A DNA stretch of 64,000 nucleotides from Gordius sp. MW1 (lineage: Eukaryota > Nematomorpha > Gordioida > Gordea > Gordiidae): contig OZ038532.1 in assembly GCA_964036665.1 (NCBI GenBank), forward strand, positions 14,216,537 to 14,280,536, written 5' to 3'. Each line of letters begins with the position of its first letter. Position 1 is the first letter of the stretch. Below, piece by piece: positions 25,826 to 39,096 of this stretch. A program made the translations under genes and the position numbers. The notes beneath the pieces were generated by a model. The model did no database searches. It saw only the letters and a program-made list of their open reading frames with translations, and had not been told where the DNA came from.

Positions 25826-28809
25826 TACAACAAACTAATCGCAACAATAAAACGTTGTCTTTTGTCAAAATGAATAGTTCTGGCAGCTTAAAACCTCTTT
25901 TCGGAAGTAAATCGAGGATAATAGGATTCTCAAATTGGCTTACTTTTATATATTTTTTCATGCTCTTTCACATAGAATTGAAAAAAATAAATATTTTTAC
26001 CTCAAAATTTTTCACATATTTTTCTTTCAACCGTATGCATCCGATGAAAGTTGTCGTTTTCAGACGTGGTTTCGATGATAAAAAGTAAAAATTTATCAGA
26101 ATCAGAAAACTATTACTTTAAAATAATGATCGCATAGTGCATTTTTGAAAAATTAAGCACTCACGTTGCGATCAAACTAATCGCAACAATACAACGTTGT
26201 CTTTTGTCAAAATGATAGTTCTCGCAGCTTAAAACCTCTTTTCGGAAGTCAATCGAGGATAATAGGATTCTCAAATTGGCTTAATTTTATATATTTTTTC
26301 ATGCTCTTTCACATAGAATTGAAAAAAATAAATATTTTAACCTCAAAATTTTTCACATATTTTTCTTTGAACCGTATTCATCCGATGAAAGTTGTTGTTT
26401 TCAGACGTGGTATGATAAAAAGTAAAAATTTATCAGAATCAGAAAACAATTAATTTAAAATCATGATCGCATAGAGCCATTTTCAAAAATTAAGCATCAC
26501 GTTGCGATACAACGAACTAATCGCAACAATAAAACGTTGTCTTTTGTCAAAATGATAGTTCTCGCAGCTTAAAACCTCTTTTCGGAAGTCAATCGAGGAT
26601 AATAGGATTCTCAAATTGGCTTACTTTTATATATTTTTTCATGCTCTTTCACATAGAATCGAAAAAAATAAATATTCTTACCTCAAAATTTTTCAATATT
26701 TATCTTTGAAACGTATTCATCCTATGAAAGTTGTCGTTTTCAGACGTGGTTTCTATGATCCCAAGTAAAAATTTATCAGAATCAGAGAAATGTTACTTTG
26801 AAATCATGATCGCATAGTGCATTTTTGAAAAATTAAACACTCACGTTGCGATACAACAAACTAATCGCAACAATAAAACGTTGTCTTTTGTCAAAATGAA
26901 TAGTTCTGGCAGCTTAAAACCTCTTTTCGGAAGTAAATCGAGGATAAAAGGATTCTCAAATTGGCTTACTTTTATATATTTTTTCATGCTCTTTCACATA
27001 GAATTGAAAAAAATAAATTTTTTTACCTCAAAATTTTTCACATATTTTTCTTTGAACCGTATTCATCCGATGAAAGTTGTCGTTTTCAGACGTGGTTTCT
27101 ATGATCCCAAGTAAAAATTTATCAGAATCTGAAAACTATTACTTTGAAATCATGATCGCATAGTGCATTTTTGAAAAATTAAGCATCACGTTGCGATACA
27201 ACAAACTAATCGCAACAATAAAACGTTGTCTTTTGTCAAAATGATAGTTCTCGCAGCTTAAAACCTCTTTTCGGAAGTCAATCGAGGATAATAGGATTCT
27301 CAAATTGGCTTACTTTTATATATTTTTTTATGCTCTTTCACATAGAATCGAAAAAAATAAATATTTTTACTTCAAAATTTTTCACATATTTTTCTTTGAA
27401 CCGTATTCATCCGATGAAAGTTGTCGTTTTCAGACGTGGTTTCTAAGATCCCAAGTAAAAATTTATGAGTGAAAACTATTACTTTGAAATCATGATCGCA
27501 TAGAGCCATTTTCAAAAATTAAGAATCACGTTGCGATACAACAAACTAATCGCAACAATAAAACGTTGTCTTTTGTCAAAATGATAGTTCTCGCAGCTTA
27601 AAACCTCTTTTCGGAAGTCAATCGAGGATAATAGGATTCTCAAATTGGCTTACTTTTATATATTTTTTCATGCTCTTTCACATAGAATTGAAAAAAATAA
27701 ATATTTTTACCTCAAAATTTTTCACATATTTTTCTTTGAACCGTATTCATCCGATGAAAGTTGTTGTTTTCAGACGTGGTTTCTATGATAAAAAGTAAAA
27801 ATTTATCAGAATCAGAAAACAATTACTTTAAAATCATGATCGCATAGTGCATTTTTGAAAAATTAAACACTCACGTTGCGATACAACAAACTAATCGCAA
27901 CAATAAAACGTTGTCTTTTGTCAAAATGAATAGTTCTGGCAGCTTAAAACCTCTTTTCGGAAGTAAATCGAGGATAATAGGATTCTCAAATTGGCTTACT
28001 TTTATATATTTTTTCATGCTCTTTCACATAGAATGAAAAAAATAAATATTTTTACGTCAAAATTTTTCACATATTTTTCTTTCAACCGTATGCATCCGAT
28101 GAAAGTTGTCGTTTTCAGACGTGGTTTCGATGATAAAAAGTAAAAATTTATCAGAATCAGAAAACTATTACTTTGAAATCATGATAGCATAGAGCCATTT
28201 TCAAAAATTAAGCATCACGTTACGATACAACAAACTAATCACAACAATAAAACGTTGTCTTTTGTCAAAATGATAGTTCTCGCAGCTTAAAACCTCTTTT
28301 CGGAAGTCAATCGAGGATAATAGGATTCTCAAATTGGCTTACTTTTATATATTTTTTCATGCACTTTCACATAGAATCGAAAAAAATAAATATTTTTACC
28401 TCAAAATTTTTCACATATTTTTCTTTCAACCGTATGCATCCGATGAAAGTTGTCGTTTTCAGACGTGGTTTCGATGATAAAAAGTAAAAATTTATCAGAA
28501 TCAGAGAAATGTTACTTTGAAATCATGATCGCATAGAGCCATTTTCAAAAATTAAGCATCACGTTGCGATACAACAAACTAATGGCAACAATAAAACGTT
28601 GTCTTTTGTCAAAATGATAGTTCTGGCAGGTTAAAACCTCTTTTCGGAAGTAAATCGAGGATAATAGGATTCTCAAATTGGCTTACTTTTATATATTTTT
28701 TCATGCTCTTTCACATAGAATTGAAAAAAATAAATATTCTTACCTCAAAATTTTTCACATATTTTTCTTTGAAACGTATTCATCCGATGAAAGTTGTCGT
28801 TTTCAGACG
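25826..28809 (+). repeat. Irregular satellite stretch without a clear HOR
   Basis: Monomers start at 25855, 26197, 26537, 26881, 27226, 27566, 27911, 28255 and 28599. The 26197 copy (landmark ATACAACGTTG, TTAATTTTATATA, GTTGTTGTTTTC) is of the type found at 46614, 52647 and 60828; it has also lost three bases in GTGGTATGAT. The 28255 copy has both dyad arms altered (GTTACGAT and ATCACAAC). The 28599 copy has right arm ATGGCAAC and GGCAGGTTAAAACC. Confidence 0.75.
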
Positions 28810-31555
28810 TGGTTTCTATGATAAAAAGTAAAAATTTATCAGAATCAGAGAAATGTTACTTTGAAATCATGATCGCATAGAGCCATTTTCAAAAATTAAG
28901 CATCACGTTGCGATACAACAAACTAATCGCAACAATAAAACGTTGTCTTTTGTCAAAATGATAGTTCTGGCAGCTTAAAACCTCTTTTCGGAAGTAAATC
29001 GAGGATAATAGGATTCTCAAATTGGCTTACTTTTATATATTTTTTCATGCTCTTTCACATAGAATTGAAAAAAATAAATATTTTTACCTCAAAATTTTTC
29101 ACATATTTTTCTTTGAACCGTATTCATCAGATGAAAGTTGTCGTTTTCAGACGTGGTTTCTATGATCCCAAGTAAAAATTTATCAGAATCTGAAAACTAT
29201 TATTTTGAAATCATGATCCCATAGAGCCATTTTCAAAAATTAAGCATCACGTTGCGATACAACAAACTAATCGCATCAATAAAACGTTGTCTTTTGTCAA
29301 AATGATAGTTGTCGCAGCTTAAAACCTCTTTTCGGAAGTCAATATAGGATAATAGGATTCTATTGGCTTACTTTTATATATTTTTTCATGCTCTTTCACA
29401 TAGAATCGAAAAAAATAAATATTTTTACCTCAAAATTTTTGACATATTTTTCTTTGAACCGTATTCATCCGATGAAAGTTGCCGTTTTCAGACGTGGTTT
29501 CTATGATCCCAAGTAAAAATTTATCAGAATTTAAAAACTATTACTTTGAAATCATAATCGCATAGAGCAGTTTTCAAAAATTCAGCACTCACGTTGCGAT
29601 ACAACAAACTAATCGCAACAATAAAACGTTGTCTTTTGTCAAAATGAATAGTTCTGGCAGCTTAAAACCTCTTTTCGGAAGTAAATCGAGGATAATAGGA
29701 TTCTCAAATTGGCTTACTTTTATATATTTTTTCATGCTCTTTCCCATAGAATCGAAAAAAATAAATATTTTTACCTCAAAATTTTTCACATATTTTTCTT
29801 TGAACCGTATTCATCCGATGAAAGTTGTCGTTTTCAGACGTGGTTTCTAAGATCCCAAGTAAAAATTTATCAGTGAAAACTATTACTTTGAAATCATGAT
29901 CGCATAGTGCCATTTTCAAAAATTAAGCATCACGTTGCGATACAACAAACTAATCACAACAATAAAACGTTGTCTTTTGTCAAAATGAATAGTTCTGGCA
30001 GCTTAAAACCTCTTTTCGGAAGTAAATCGAGGATAATAGGATTCTCAAATTGGCTTACTTTTATATATTTTTTCATGCTCTTTCACATAAAATTGAAAAA
30101 ATTAAATATTTTTCCTCAAAATTTTTCACATATTTTTATTTGAACCGTATTCATCCGATGAAAGTTGTCGTTTTCAGACGTGGTTTCTATGATCCCAAGT
30201 AAAAATTTATCAGAATCAGAGAAATGTTACTTTGAAATCATGATCGCATAGTGAATTTTTGAAAAATTAAACACTCACGTTGCGATACAACAAAATAATC
30301 GCAACAATAAAACGTTGTCTTTTGTCAAAATGATAATTCTCGCAGCTTAAAACCTCTTTTCGGAAGTCAATCGAGGATAATAGGATTCTCAAATTGGCTT
30401 ACTTCTATATATTTTTTCATGCTCTTTCACATAGAATTGAAAAAATTAAATATTTTTACCTCAAAATTTTTCACATATTTTTCTTTGAACCGTATTCAGA
30501 TGAAAGTTGTCGTTTTCAGACGTGGTTTCTATGATCCCAATTAAAAATTTATCAGAATCAGAGAAATGTTACTTTGAAATCATGATCGCATAGTGCATTT
30601 TTGAAAATTAAACACTCACGTTGCGATACAACAAACTAATCGCAACAATAAAACGTTGTCTTTTGTCAAAATGAATAGTTCTGGCAGCTTAAAACCTCTT
30701 TTCGGAAGTAAATCGAGGATAATAGGATTCTCAAATTGGCTTACTTTTATATATTTTTTCATGCACTTTTACATAGAATCGAAAAAAATAAATATTTTTA
30801 CCTCAAAAATTTTCACATATTTTTCTTTCAACCGTATGCATCCGATGAAAGTTGTCGTTTTCAGACGTGGTTTCGATGATAAAAAGTAAAAATTTATCAG
30901 AATCAGAGAAATGTTACTTTGAAATCATGATCGCATAGAGCCATTTTAAAAAATTAAGCATCACGTTGCGATACAACAAACTAATCGCAACAATAAAACG
31001 TTGTCTTTTGTCAAAATGATAGTTCTGGCAGCTTAAAACCTCTTTTCGGAAGTAAATCGAGGATAATAGGATTCTCAAATTGGCTTACTTTTATATATTT
31101 TTTCATGCTCTTTCACATAGAATTGAAAAAAATAAATATTTTTACCTCAAAATTTTTCACATATTTTTCTTTGAACCGTATTCATCAGATGAAAGTTGTC
31201 GTTTTCAGACGTGGTTTCTATGATCCCAAGTAAAAATTTATCAGAATCTGAAAACTATTACTTTGAAATCATGATTCCATAGAGCCATTTTCAAAAATTA
31301 AGCATCACGTTGCGATACAACAAACTAATCGCATCAATAAAACGTTGTCTTTTGTCAAAATGATAGTTCTCGCAGCTTAAAACCTCTTTTCGGAAGTAAA
31401 TCGAGGATAATAGGATTCTCAAATTGGCTTACTTTTATATATTTTTTCATGCACTTTCACATAGAATCGAAAAAAATAAATATTTTTACCTCAAAAATTT
31501 TCACATATTTTTCTTTCAACCGTATGTATCCGATAAAAGTTGTCGTTTTCAGACG
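28810..31555 (+). repeat. 8-mer HOR copy 1 (2746 bp)
   Basis: Monomers at 28943, 29287, 29629, 29970, 30315, 30656, 31001 and 31345. Marks are ATGATCCCATAG, GTCAATATAGG with GGATTCTATTGGC (CAA lost), GTTGCCGTTTTC, CTTTCCCATAG, TAGTGCCATTTTC, TTTTTCCTCAAAA, GTATTCAGATG (TCCG lost) and CCAATTAAAAATT. The borders given are approximate: identity to the next copy begins somewhere in the TCAGAGAAATG region before 28943. Confidence 0.85.
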
Positions 31556-34301
31556 TGGTTTCGATGATAAAAAGTAAAAATTTATCAGAATCAGAGAAAT
31601 GTTACTTTGAAATCATGATCGCATAGAGCCATTTTCAAAAATTAAGCACCACGTTGCGATACAACAAACTAATCGCAACAATAAAACGTTGTCTTTTGTC
31701 AAAATGATAGTTCTGGCAGCTTAAAACCTCTTTTCGGAAGTAAATCGAGGATAATAGGATTCTCAAATTGGCTTACTTTTATATATTTTTTCATGCTCTT
31801 TCACATAGAATTGAAAAAAATAAATATTTTTACCTCAAAATTTTTCACATATTTTTCTTTGAACCGTATTCATCAGATGAAAGTTGTCGTTTTCAGACGT
31901 GGTTTCTATGATCCCAAGTAAAAATTTATCAGAATCTGAAAACTATTACTTTGAAATCATGATCCCATAGAGCCATTTTCAAAAATTAAGCATCACGTTG
32001 CGATACAACAAACTAATCGCATCAATAAAACGTTGTCTTTTGTCAAAATGATAGTTCTCGCAGCTTAAAACCTCTTTTCGGAAGTCAATATAGGATAATA
32101 GGATTCTATTGGCTTACTTTTATATATTTTTTCATGCTCTTTCACATAGAATCGAAAAAAATAAATATTTTTACCTCAAAATTTTTGACATATTTTTCTT
32201 TGAACCGTATTCATTCGATGAAAGTTGCCGTTTTCAGACGTGGTTTCTATGATCCCAAGTAAAAATTTATCAGAATTTAAAAACTATTACTTTGAAATCA
32301 TAATCGCATAGAGCAGTTTTCAAAAATTCAGCACTCACGTTGCGATACAACAAACTAATCGCAACAATAAAACGTTGTCTTTTGTCAAAATGAATAGTTC
32401 TGGCAGCTTAAAACCTCTTTTCGGAAGTAAATCGAGGATAATAGGATTCTCAAATTGGCTTACTTTTATATATTTTTTCATGCTCTTTCCCATAGAATCG
32501 AAAAAAATAAATATTTTTACCTCAAAATTTTTCACATATTTTTCTTTGAACCGTATTCATCCGATGAAAGTTGTCGTTTTCAGACGTGGTTTCTAAGATC
32601 CCAAGTAAAAATTTATCAGTGAAAACTATTACTTTGAAATCATGATCGCATAGTGCCATTTTCAAAAATTAAGCATCACGTTGCGATACAACAAACTAAT
32701 CACAACAATAAAACGTTGTCTTTTGTCAAAATGAATAGTTCTGGCAGCTTAAAACCTCTTTTCGGAAGTAAATCGAGGATAATAGGATTCTCAAATTGGC
32801 TTACTTTTATATATTTTTTCATGCTCTTTCACATAAAATTGAAAAGATTAAATATTTTTCCTCAAAATTTTTCACATATTTTTATTTGAACCGTATTCAT
32901 CCGATGAAAGTTGTCGTTTTCAGACGTGGTTTCTATGATCCCAAGTAAAAATTTATCAGAATCAGAGAAATGTTACTTTGAAATCATGATCGCATAGTGA
33001 ATTTTTGAAAAATTAAACACTCACGTTGCGATACAACAAAATAATCGCAACAATAAAACGTTGTCTTTTGTCAAAATGATAATTCTCGCAGCTTAAAACC
33101 TCTTTTCGGAAGTCAATCGAGGATAATAGGATTCTCAAATTGGCTTACTTCTATATATTTTTTCATGCTCTTTCACATAGAATTGAAAAAATTAAATATT
33201 TTTACCTCAAAATTTTTCACATATTTTTCTTTGAACCGTATTCAGATGAAAGTTGTCGTTTTCAGACGTGGTTTCTATGATCCCAATTAAAAATTTATCA
33301 GAATCAGAGAAATGTTACTTTGAAATCATGATCGCATAGTGCATTTTTGAAAATTAAACACTCACGTTGCGATACAACAAACTAATCGCAACAATAAAAC
33401 GTTGTCTTTTGTCAAAATGAATAGTTCTGGCAGCTTAAAACCTCTTTTCGGAAGTAAATCGAGGATAATAGGATTCTCAAATTGGCTTACTTTTATATAT
33501 TTTTTCATGCACTTTTACATAGAATCGAAAAAAATAAATATTTTTACCTCAAAAATTTTCACATATTTTTCTTTCAACCGTATGCATCCGATGAAAGTTG
33601 TCGTTTTCAGACGTGGTTTCGATGATAAAAAGTAAAAATTTATCAGAATCAGAGAAATGTTACTTTGAAATCATGATCGCATAGAGCCATTTTAAAAAAT
33701 TAAGCATCACGTTGCGATACAACAAACTAATCGCAACAATAAAACGTTGTCTTTTGTCAAAATGATAGTTCTGGCAGCTTAAAACCTCTTTTCGGAAGTA
33801 AATCGAGGATAATAGGATTCTCAAATTGGCTTACTTTTATATATTTTTTCATGCTCTTTCACATAGAATTGAAAAAAATAAATATTTTTACCTCAAAATT
33901 TTTCACATATTTTTCTTTGAACCGTATTCATCAGATGAAAGTTGTCGTTTTCAGACGTGGTTTCTATGATCCCAAGTAAAAATTTATCAGAATCTGAAAA
34001 CTATTACTTTGAAATCATGATTCCATAGAGCCATTTTCAAAAATTAAGCATCACGTTGCGATACAACAAACTAATCGCATCAATAAAACGTTGTCTTTTG
34101 TCAAAATGATAGTTCTCGCAGCTTAAAACCTCTTTTCGGAAGTAAATCGAGGATAATAGGATTCTCAAATTGGCTTACTTTTATATATTTTTTCATGCAC
34201 TTTCACATAGAATCGAAAAAAATAAATATTTTTACCTCAAAAATTTTCACATATTTTTCTTTCAACCGTATGTATCCGATAAAAGTTGTCGTTTTCAGAC
34301 G
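31556..34301 (+). repeat. 8-mer HOR copy 2 (2746 bp)
   Basis: All eight monomers (31689, 32033, 32375, 32716, 33061, 33402, 33747, 34091) lie exactly 2746 bp after those of copy 1, with no indel. The few substitutions I saw are ATTACTTTG versus ATTATTTTG near 31955, TAGTTCTCGC versus TAGTTGTCGC near 32057, TTCATTCGATG near 32213, and TTGAAAAGATT near 32841. Identity is therefore above 99%. Confidence 0.88.
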
Positions 34302-35395
34302 TGGTTTCGATGATAAAAAGTAAAAATTTATCAGAATCAGAGAAATGTTACTTTGAAATCATGATCGCATAGAGCCATTTTCAAAAATTAAGCACCACGT
34401 TGCGATACAACAAACTAATCGCAACAATAAAACGTTGTCTTTTGTCAAAATGATAGTTCTGGCAGCTTAAAACCTCTTTTCGGAAGTAAATCGAGGATAA
34501 TAGGATTCTCAAATTGGCTTACTTTTATATATTTTTTCATGCTCTTTCACATAGAATTGAAAAAAATAAATATTTTTACCTCAAAATTTTTCACATATTT
34601 TTCTTTGAACCGTATTCATCAGATGAAAGTTGTCGTTTTCAGACGTGGTTTCTATGATCCCAAGTAAAAATTTATCAGAATCTGAAAACTATTACTTTGA
34701 AATCATGATCCCATAGAGCCATTTTCAAAAATTAAGCATCACGTTGCGATACAACAAACTAATCGCATCAATAAAACGTTGTCTTTTGTCAAAATGATAG
34801 TTCTCGCAGCTTAAAACCTCTTTTCGGAAGTCAATATAGGATAATAGGATTCTATTGGCTTACTTTTATATATTTTTTCATGCTCTTTCACATAGAATCG
34901 AAAAAAATAAATATTTTTACCTCAAAATTTTTGACATATTTTTCTTTGAACCGTATTCATCCGATGAAAGTTGCCGTTTTCAGACGTGGTTTCTATGATC
35001 CCAAGTAAAAATTTATCAGAATTTAAAAACTATTACTTTGAAATCATAATCGCATAGAGCAGTTTTCAAAAATTCAGCACTCACGTTGCGATACAACAAA
35101 CTAATCGCAACAATAAAACGTTGTCTTTTGTCAAAATGAATAGTTCTGGCAGCTTAAAACCTCTTTTCGGAAGTAAATCGAGGATAATAGGATTCTCAAA
35201 TTGGCTTACTTTTATATATTTTTTCATGCTCTTTCCCATAGAATCGAAAAAAATAAATATTTTTACCTCAAAATTTTTCACATATTTTTCTTTGAACCGT
35301 ATTCATCCGATGAAAGTTGTCGTTTTCAGACGTGGTTTCTAAGATCCCAAGTAAAAATTTATCAGTGAAAACTATTACTTTGAAATCATGATCGC
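34302..35395 (+). repeat. 8-mer HOR copy 3, partial (~1.1 kb)
   Basis: Monomers at 34435, 34779 and 35121 continue the 2746-bp period from 31689, 32033 and 32375. The match ends just before 35396: this copy reads TAGAGCCATTTTC where copies 1 and 2 read TAGTGCCATTTTC, and the next monomer (35462) is a class 2 GATAATT type with CAGCTTAAACC rather than the class 1 type. Confidence 0.85.
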
Positions 35396-36146
35396 ATAGA
35401 GCCATTTTCAAAAATTAAGCATCACGTTGCGATACAACAAACTAATCGCAACAATAAAACGTTGTCTTTTGTCAAAATGATAATTCTCGCAGCTTAAACC
35501 TCTTTTCGGAAGTCAATCGAGGATAATAGGATTCTCAAATTGGCTTACTTCTATATATTTTTTCATGCTCTTTCACATAGAATTGAAAAAAATAAATATT
35601 TTTACCTCAAAATTTTTCACATATTTTTCTTTGAACCATATTCATCCGATGAAAGGTCGTTTTCAGACGTGGTTTCTATGATCCCAAGTAAAAATTTATC
35701 AGAATCTAAAAACTATTACTTTGAAATGATAATCGCATAGAGCAGTTTTCAAAAATTCAGCACTCACGTTGCGATACAACAAACTAATCACAACAATAAA
35801 ACGTTGTCTTTTGTCAAAATGAATAGTTCTGGCAGCTTAAAACCTCTTTTCGGAAGTACGAGGATAATAGGATTCTCAAATTGGCTTACTTTTATATATT
35901 TTTTCATGCTCTTTCACATAGAATTGAAAAACTTAAATATTTTTACCTCAAAATTTTTCACATATTTTTCTTTGAACCGTATTCATCCGATGAAAGTTGT
36001 CGTTTTCAGACGTGGTTTCTATGATCCCAAGTAAAAATTTATCAGAATCAGAGAAATGTTACTTTGAAATCATGATCGCATAGTGCATTTTTGAAAAATT
36101 AAACACTCACGTTGCGATACAACAAACTATTCGCAACAATAAAACG
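35396..36146 (+). repeat. Two satellite monomers between HOR blocks
   Basis: Monomers at 35462 and 35804. The first has CAGCTTAAACC (one A lost), TTGAACCATATTC, and GATGAAAGGTCG (part of AGTTGTCG lost), marks shared with 38116 and 38460. The second has GGAAGTACGAGG, a 3-bp loss in GTAAATCGAGG, and AAACTTAAATATT. Confidence 0.75.
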
Positions 36147-36835
36147 TTGTCTTTTGTCAAAATGAATAGTTCTGGCAGCTTAAAACCTCTTTTCGGAAGT
36201 AAATCGAGGATAATAGGATTCTCAAATTGGCTTACTTTTAAATATTTTTTCATGCACTTTCACATAGAATCGAAAAAAATAAATATTTTTACCTCAAAAA
36301 TTTTCACATATTTTTCTTTCAACCGTATGTATCCGATGAAAGTTGTCGTTTTCAGACGTGGTTTCGATGATAAAAAGTAAAAATTTATCAGAATCAGAGA
36401 AATGTTACTTTGAAATCATGATCGCATAGAGCCATTTTCAAAAATTAAGCATCACGTTGCGATACAACAAACTAATCGCAACAATAAAACGGTGTCTTTT
36501 GTCAAAATGATAGTTCTCGCAGCTTAAAACCTCTTTTCGGAAGTAAATCGAGGATAATAGGATTCTCAAATTGGCTTACTTTTATATATTTTTTCATGCT
36601 CTTTCACATAGAATTGAAAAAAATAAATATTTTTACCTCAAAATTTTTCACATATTTTTCTTTGAACCGTATTCATCAGATGAAAGTTGTCGTTTTCAGA
36701 CGTGGTTTCTATGATCCCAAGTAAAAATTTATTAGAATCTGAAAACTATTACTTTGAAATCATGATCGCATAGAGCCATTTTCAAAAATTAAGCATCACG
36801 TTGCGATACAACAAACTAATCGCAACAATAAAACG

Positions 36836-37131
36836 TTGTCTTTTGTCAAAATGATAGTTCTCGCAGCTTAAAACCTCTTTTCGGAAGTCAATCGAGGATA
36901 ATAGGATTCTATTAAATAAATATTTTTACCTCAAAATTTTTCACATATTTTTCTTTGAACCGTATTCATCCGATGAAAGTTGTCTTTTTCAGAGGTGGTT
37001 TCTATGATCCCAAGTAAAAATTTATCAGAATCTAAAAACTATTACTTTGAAATCATAATCGCATAGAGCAGTTTTCAAAAATTCAGCACTCACGTTGCGA
37101 TACAACGAACTAATCGCGCAACAATAAAACG
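36836..37131 (+). repeat. Monomer with 51-bp internal deletion, first copy (296 bp)
   Basis: The sequence goes from GGATTCTATT straight to AAATAAATATT, losing the usual TTGGC...GAAAA centre. It also has GTCTTTTTCAGAGG in place of GTCGTTTTCAGACG, and a 2-bp CG insertion in the dyad right arm (ATCGCGCAAC, about 37115). The same insertion occurs in the copy at 58815, linking the two across 22 kb. Confidence 0.85.
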
Positions 37132-37821
37132 TTGTCTTTTGTCAAAATGAATAGTTCTGGCAGCTTAAAACCTCTTTTCGGAAGTAAATCGAGGATAATA
37201 GGATTCTCAAATTGGCTTACTTTTATATATTTTTTCATGCTCTTTCCCATAGAATCGAAAAAAATAAATATTTTTACCTCAAAATTTTTCACATATTTTT
37301 CTTTCAACCGTATGCATCCGATGAAAGTTGTCGTTTTCAGACGTGGTTTCGATGATAAAAAGTAAAAATTTATCAGAATCAGAAAACTATTACTTTAAAA
37401 TCATGATCGCATAGTGCATATTTGAAAAATTAAGCACTCACGTTGCGATACAACAAACTAATCGCAACAATAAAACGTTGTCTTTTGTCAAAATGATAGT
37501 TCTCGCAGCTTAAAACCTCTTTTCGGAAGTCACTCGAGGATAATAGGATTCTCAAATTGGCTTACTTTCATATATTTTTTCATGCTCTTTCACATAGAAT
37601 TGAAAAAAATAAATATTTTTACCTCAAAATTTTTCACATATTTTTCTTTGAACCGTATTCATCAGATGAAAGTTGTAGTTTTCAGACGTGGTTTCTATGA
37701 TCCCAAGTAAAAATTTATTAGAATCTAAAAACTATTACTTTGAAATCATGATCGCATAGAGCCATTTTCAAAAATTAAGCATCACGTTGCGATACAACAA
37801 ACTAATCGCAACAATAAAACG

Positions 37822-38115
37822 TTGTCTTTTGTCAAAATGATAGTTCTCGCAGCTTAAAACCTCTTTTCGGAAGTCAATCGAGGATAATAGGATTCTATTA
37901 AATAAATATTTTTACCTCAAAATTTTTCACATATTTTTCTTTGAACCGTATTCATCCGATGAAAGTTGTCTTTTTCAGAGGTGGTATCTATGATCCCAAG
38001 TAAAAATTTATCAGAATCTAAAAACTATTACTTTGAAATCATAATCGCATAGAGCAGTTTTCAAAAATTCAGCACTCACGTTGCGATACAACGAACTAAT
38101 CGCAACAATAAAACG
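37822..38115 (+). repeat. Monomer with 51-bp internal deletion, second copy (294 bp)
   Basis: It has the same GGATTCTATT/AAATAAATATT join and GTCTTTTTCAGAGG box as the first copy, plus GGTATCTATG shared with the copy at 38803, and a normal ATCGCAAC right arm. Confidence 0.85.
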
Positions 38116-38802
38116 TTGTCTTTTGTCAAAATGAATAGTTCTGGCAGCTTAAAACCTCTTTTCGGAAGTAAATCGAGGATAATAGGATTCTCAAATTGGC
38201 TTACTTTTATATATTTTTTCATGCTCTTTCCCATAGAATCGAAAAAAATAAATATTTTTACCTCAAAATTTTTCACATATTTTTCTTTGAACCATATTCA
38301 TCCGATGAAAGGTCGTTTTCAGACGTGGTTTCTATGATCCCAAGTAAAAATTTATCAGAATCAGAGAAATGTTACTTTGAAATCATGATCGCATAGTGCA
38401 TTTTTGAAAAATTAAACACTCACGTTGCGATACAACAAACTAATCGCAACAATAAAACGTTGTCTTTTGTCAAAATGAATAGTTCTGGCAGCTTAAAACC
38501 TCTTTTCGGAAGTAAATCGAGGATAATAGGATTCTCAAATTGGCTTACTTTTATATATTTTTTCATGCTCTTTCCCATAGAATCGAAAAAAATAAATATT
38601 TTTACCTCAAAATTTTTCACATATTTTTCTTTGAACCATATTCATCCGATGAAAGGTCGTTTTCAGACGTGGTTTCTATGATCCCAAGTAAAAATTTATC
38701 AGAATCAGAGAAATGTTACTTTGAAATCATGATCGCATAGAGCCATTTTCAAAAATTAAGCATCACGTTGCGATACAACAAACTAATCGCAACAATAAAA
38801 CG
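38116..38802 (+). repeat. Single-monomer tandem duplication (344 bp offset)
   Basis: Bases 38116-38396 and 38460-38740 appear identical, including CTTTCCCATAG, TTGAACCATATTC and GATGAAAGGTCG. The copies differ only in linker and dyad: TAGTGCATTTTTG after the first, TAGAGCCATTTTC after the second, and spacer ACAACGAACTA before the first but ACAACAAACTA before the second. This is the smallest-register duplication in the window. Confidence 0.85.
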
Positions 38803-39096
38803 TTGTCTTTTGTCAAAATGATAGTTCTCGCAGCTTAAAACCTCTTTTCGGATGTCAATCGAGGATAATAGGATTCTATTAAATAAATATTTTTACCTCA
38901 AAATTTTTCACATATTTTTCTTTGAACCGTATTCATCCGATGAAAGTTGTCTTTTTCAGAGGTGGTATCTATGATCCCAAGTAAAAATTTATCAGAATCT
39001 AAAAACTATTACTTTGAAATCATAATCGCATAGAGCAGTTTTCAAAAATTCAGCACTCACGTTGCGATACAACGAACTAATCGCAACAATAAAACG
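38803..39096 (+). repeat. Monomer with 51-bp internal deletion, third copy (294 bp)
   Basis: It has the same deletion join as its siblings, with a private GGATGTCAATCG head and the GGTATCTATG mark of the second copy. Confidence 0.85.

Noticed and set aside
29589-29789. A 66-codon reverse-strand frame in some monomers
   Set aside because: It is open only where CTTTCACATAG has become CTTTCCCATAG, which turns a reverse-strand TGA into a GGA codon. It overlaps the forward frame and has no independent support.
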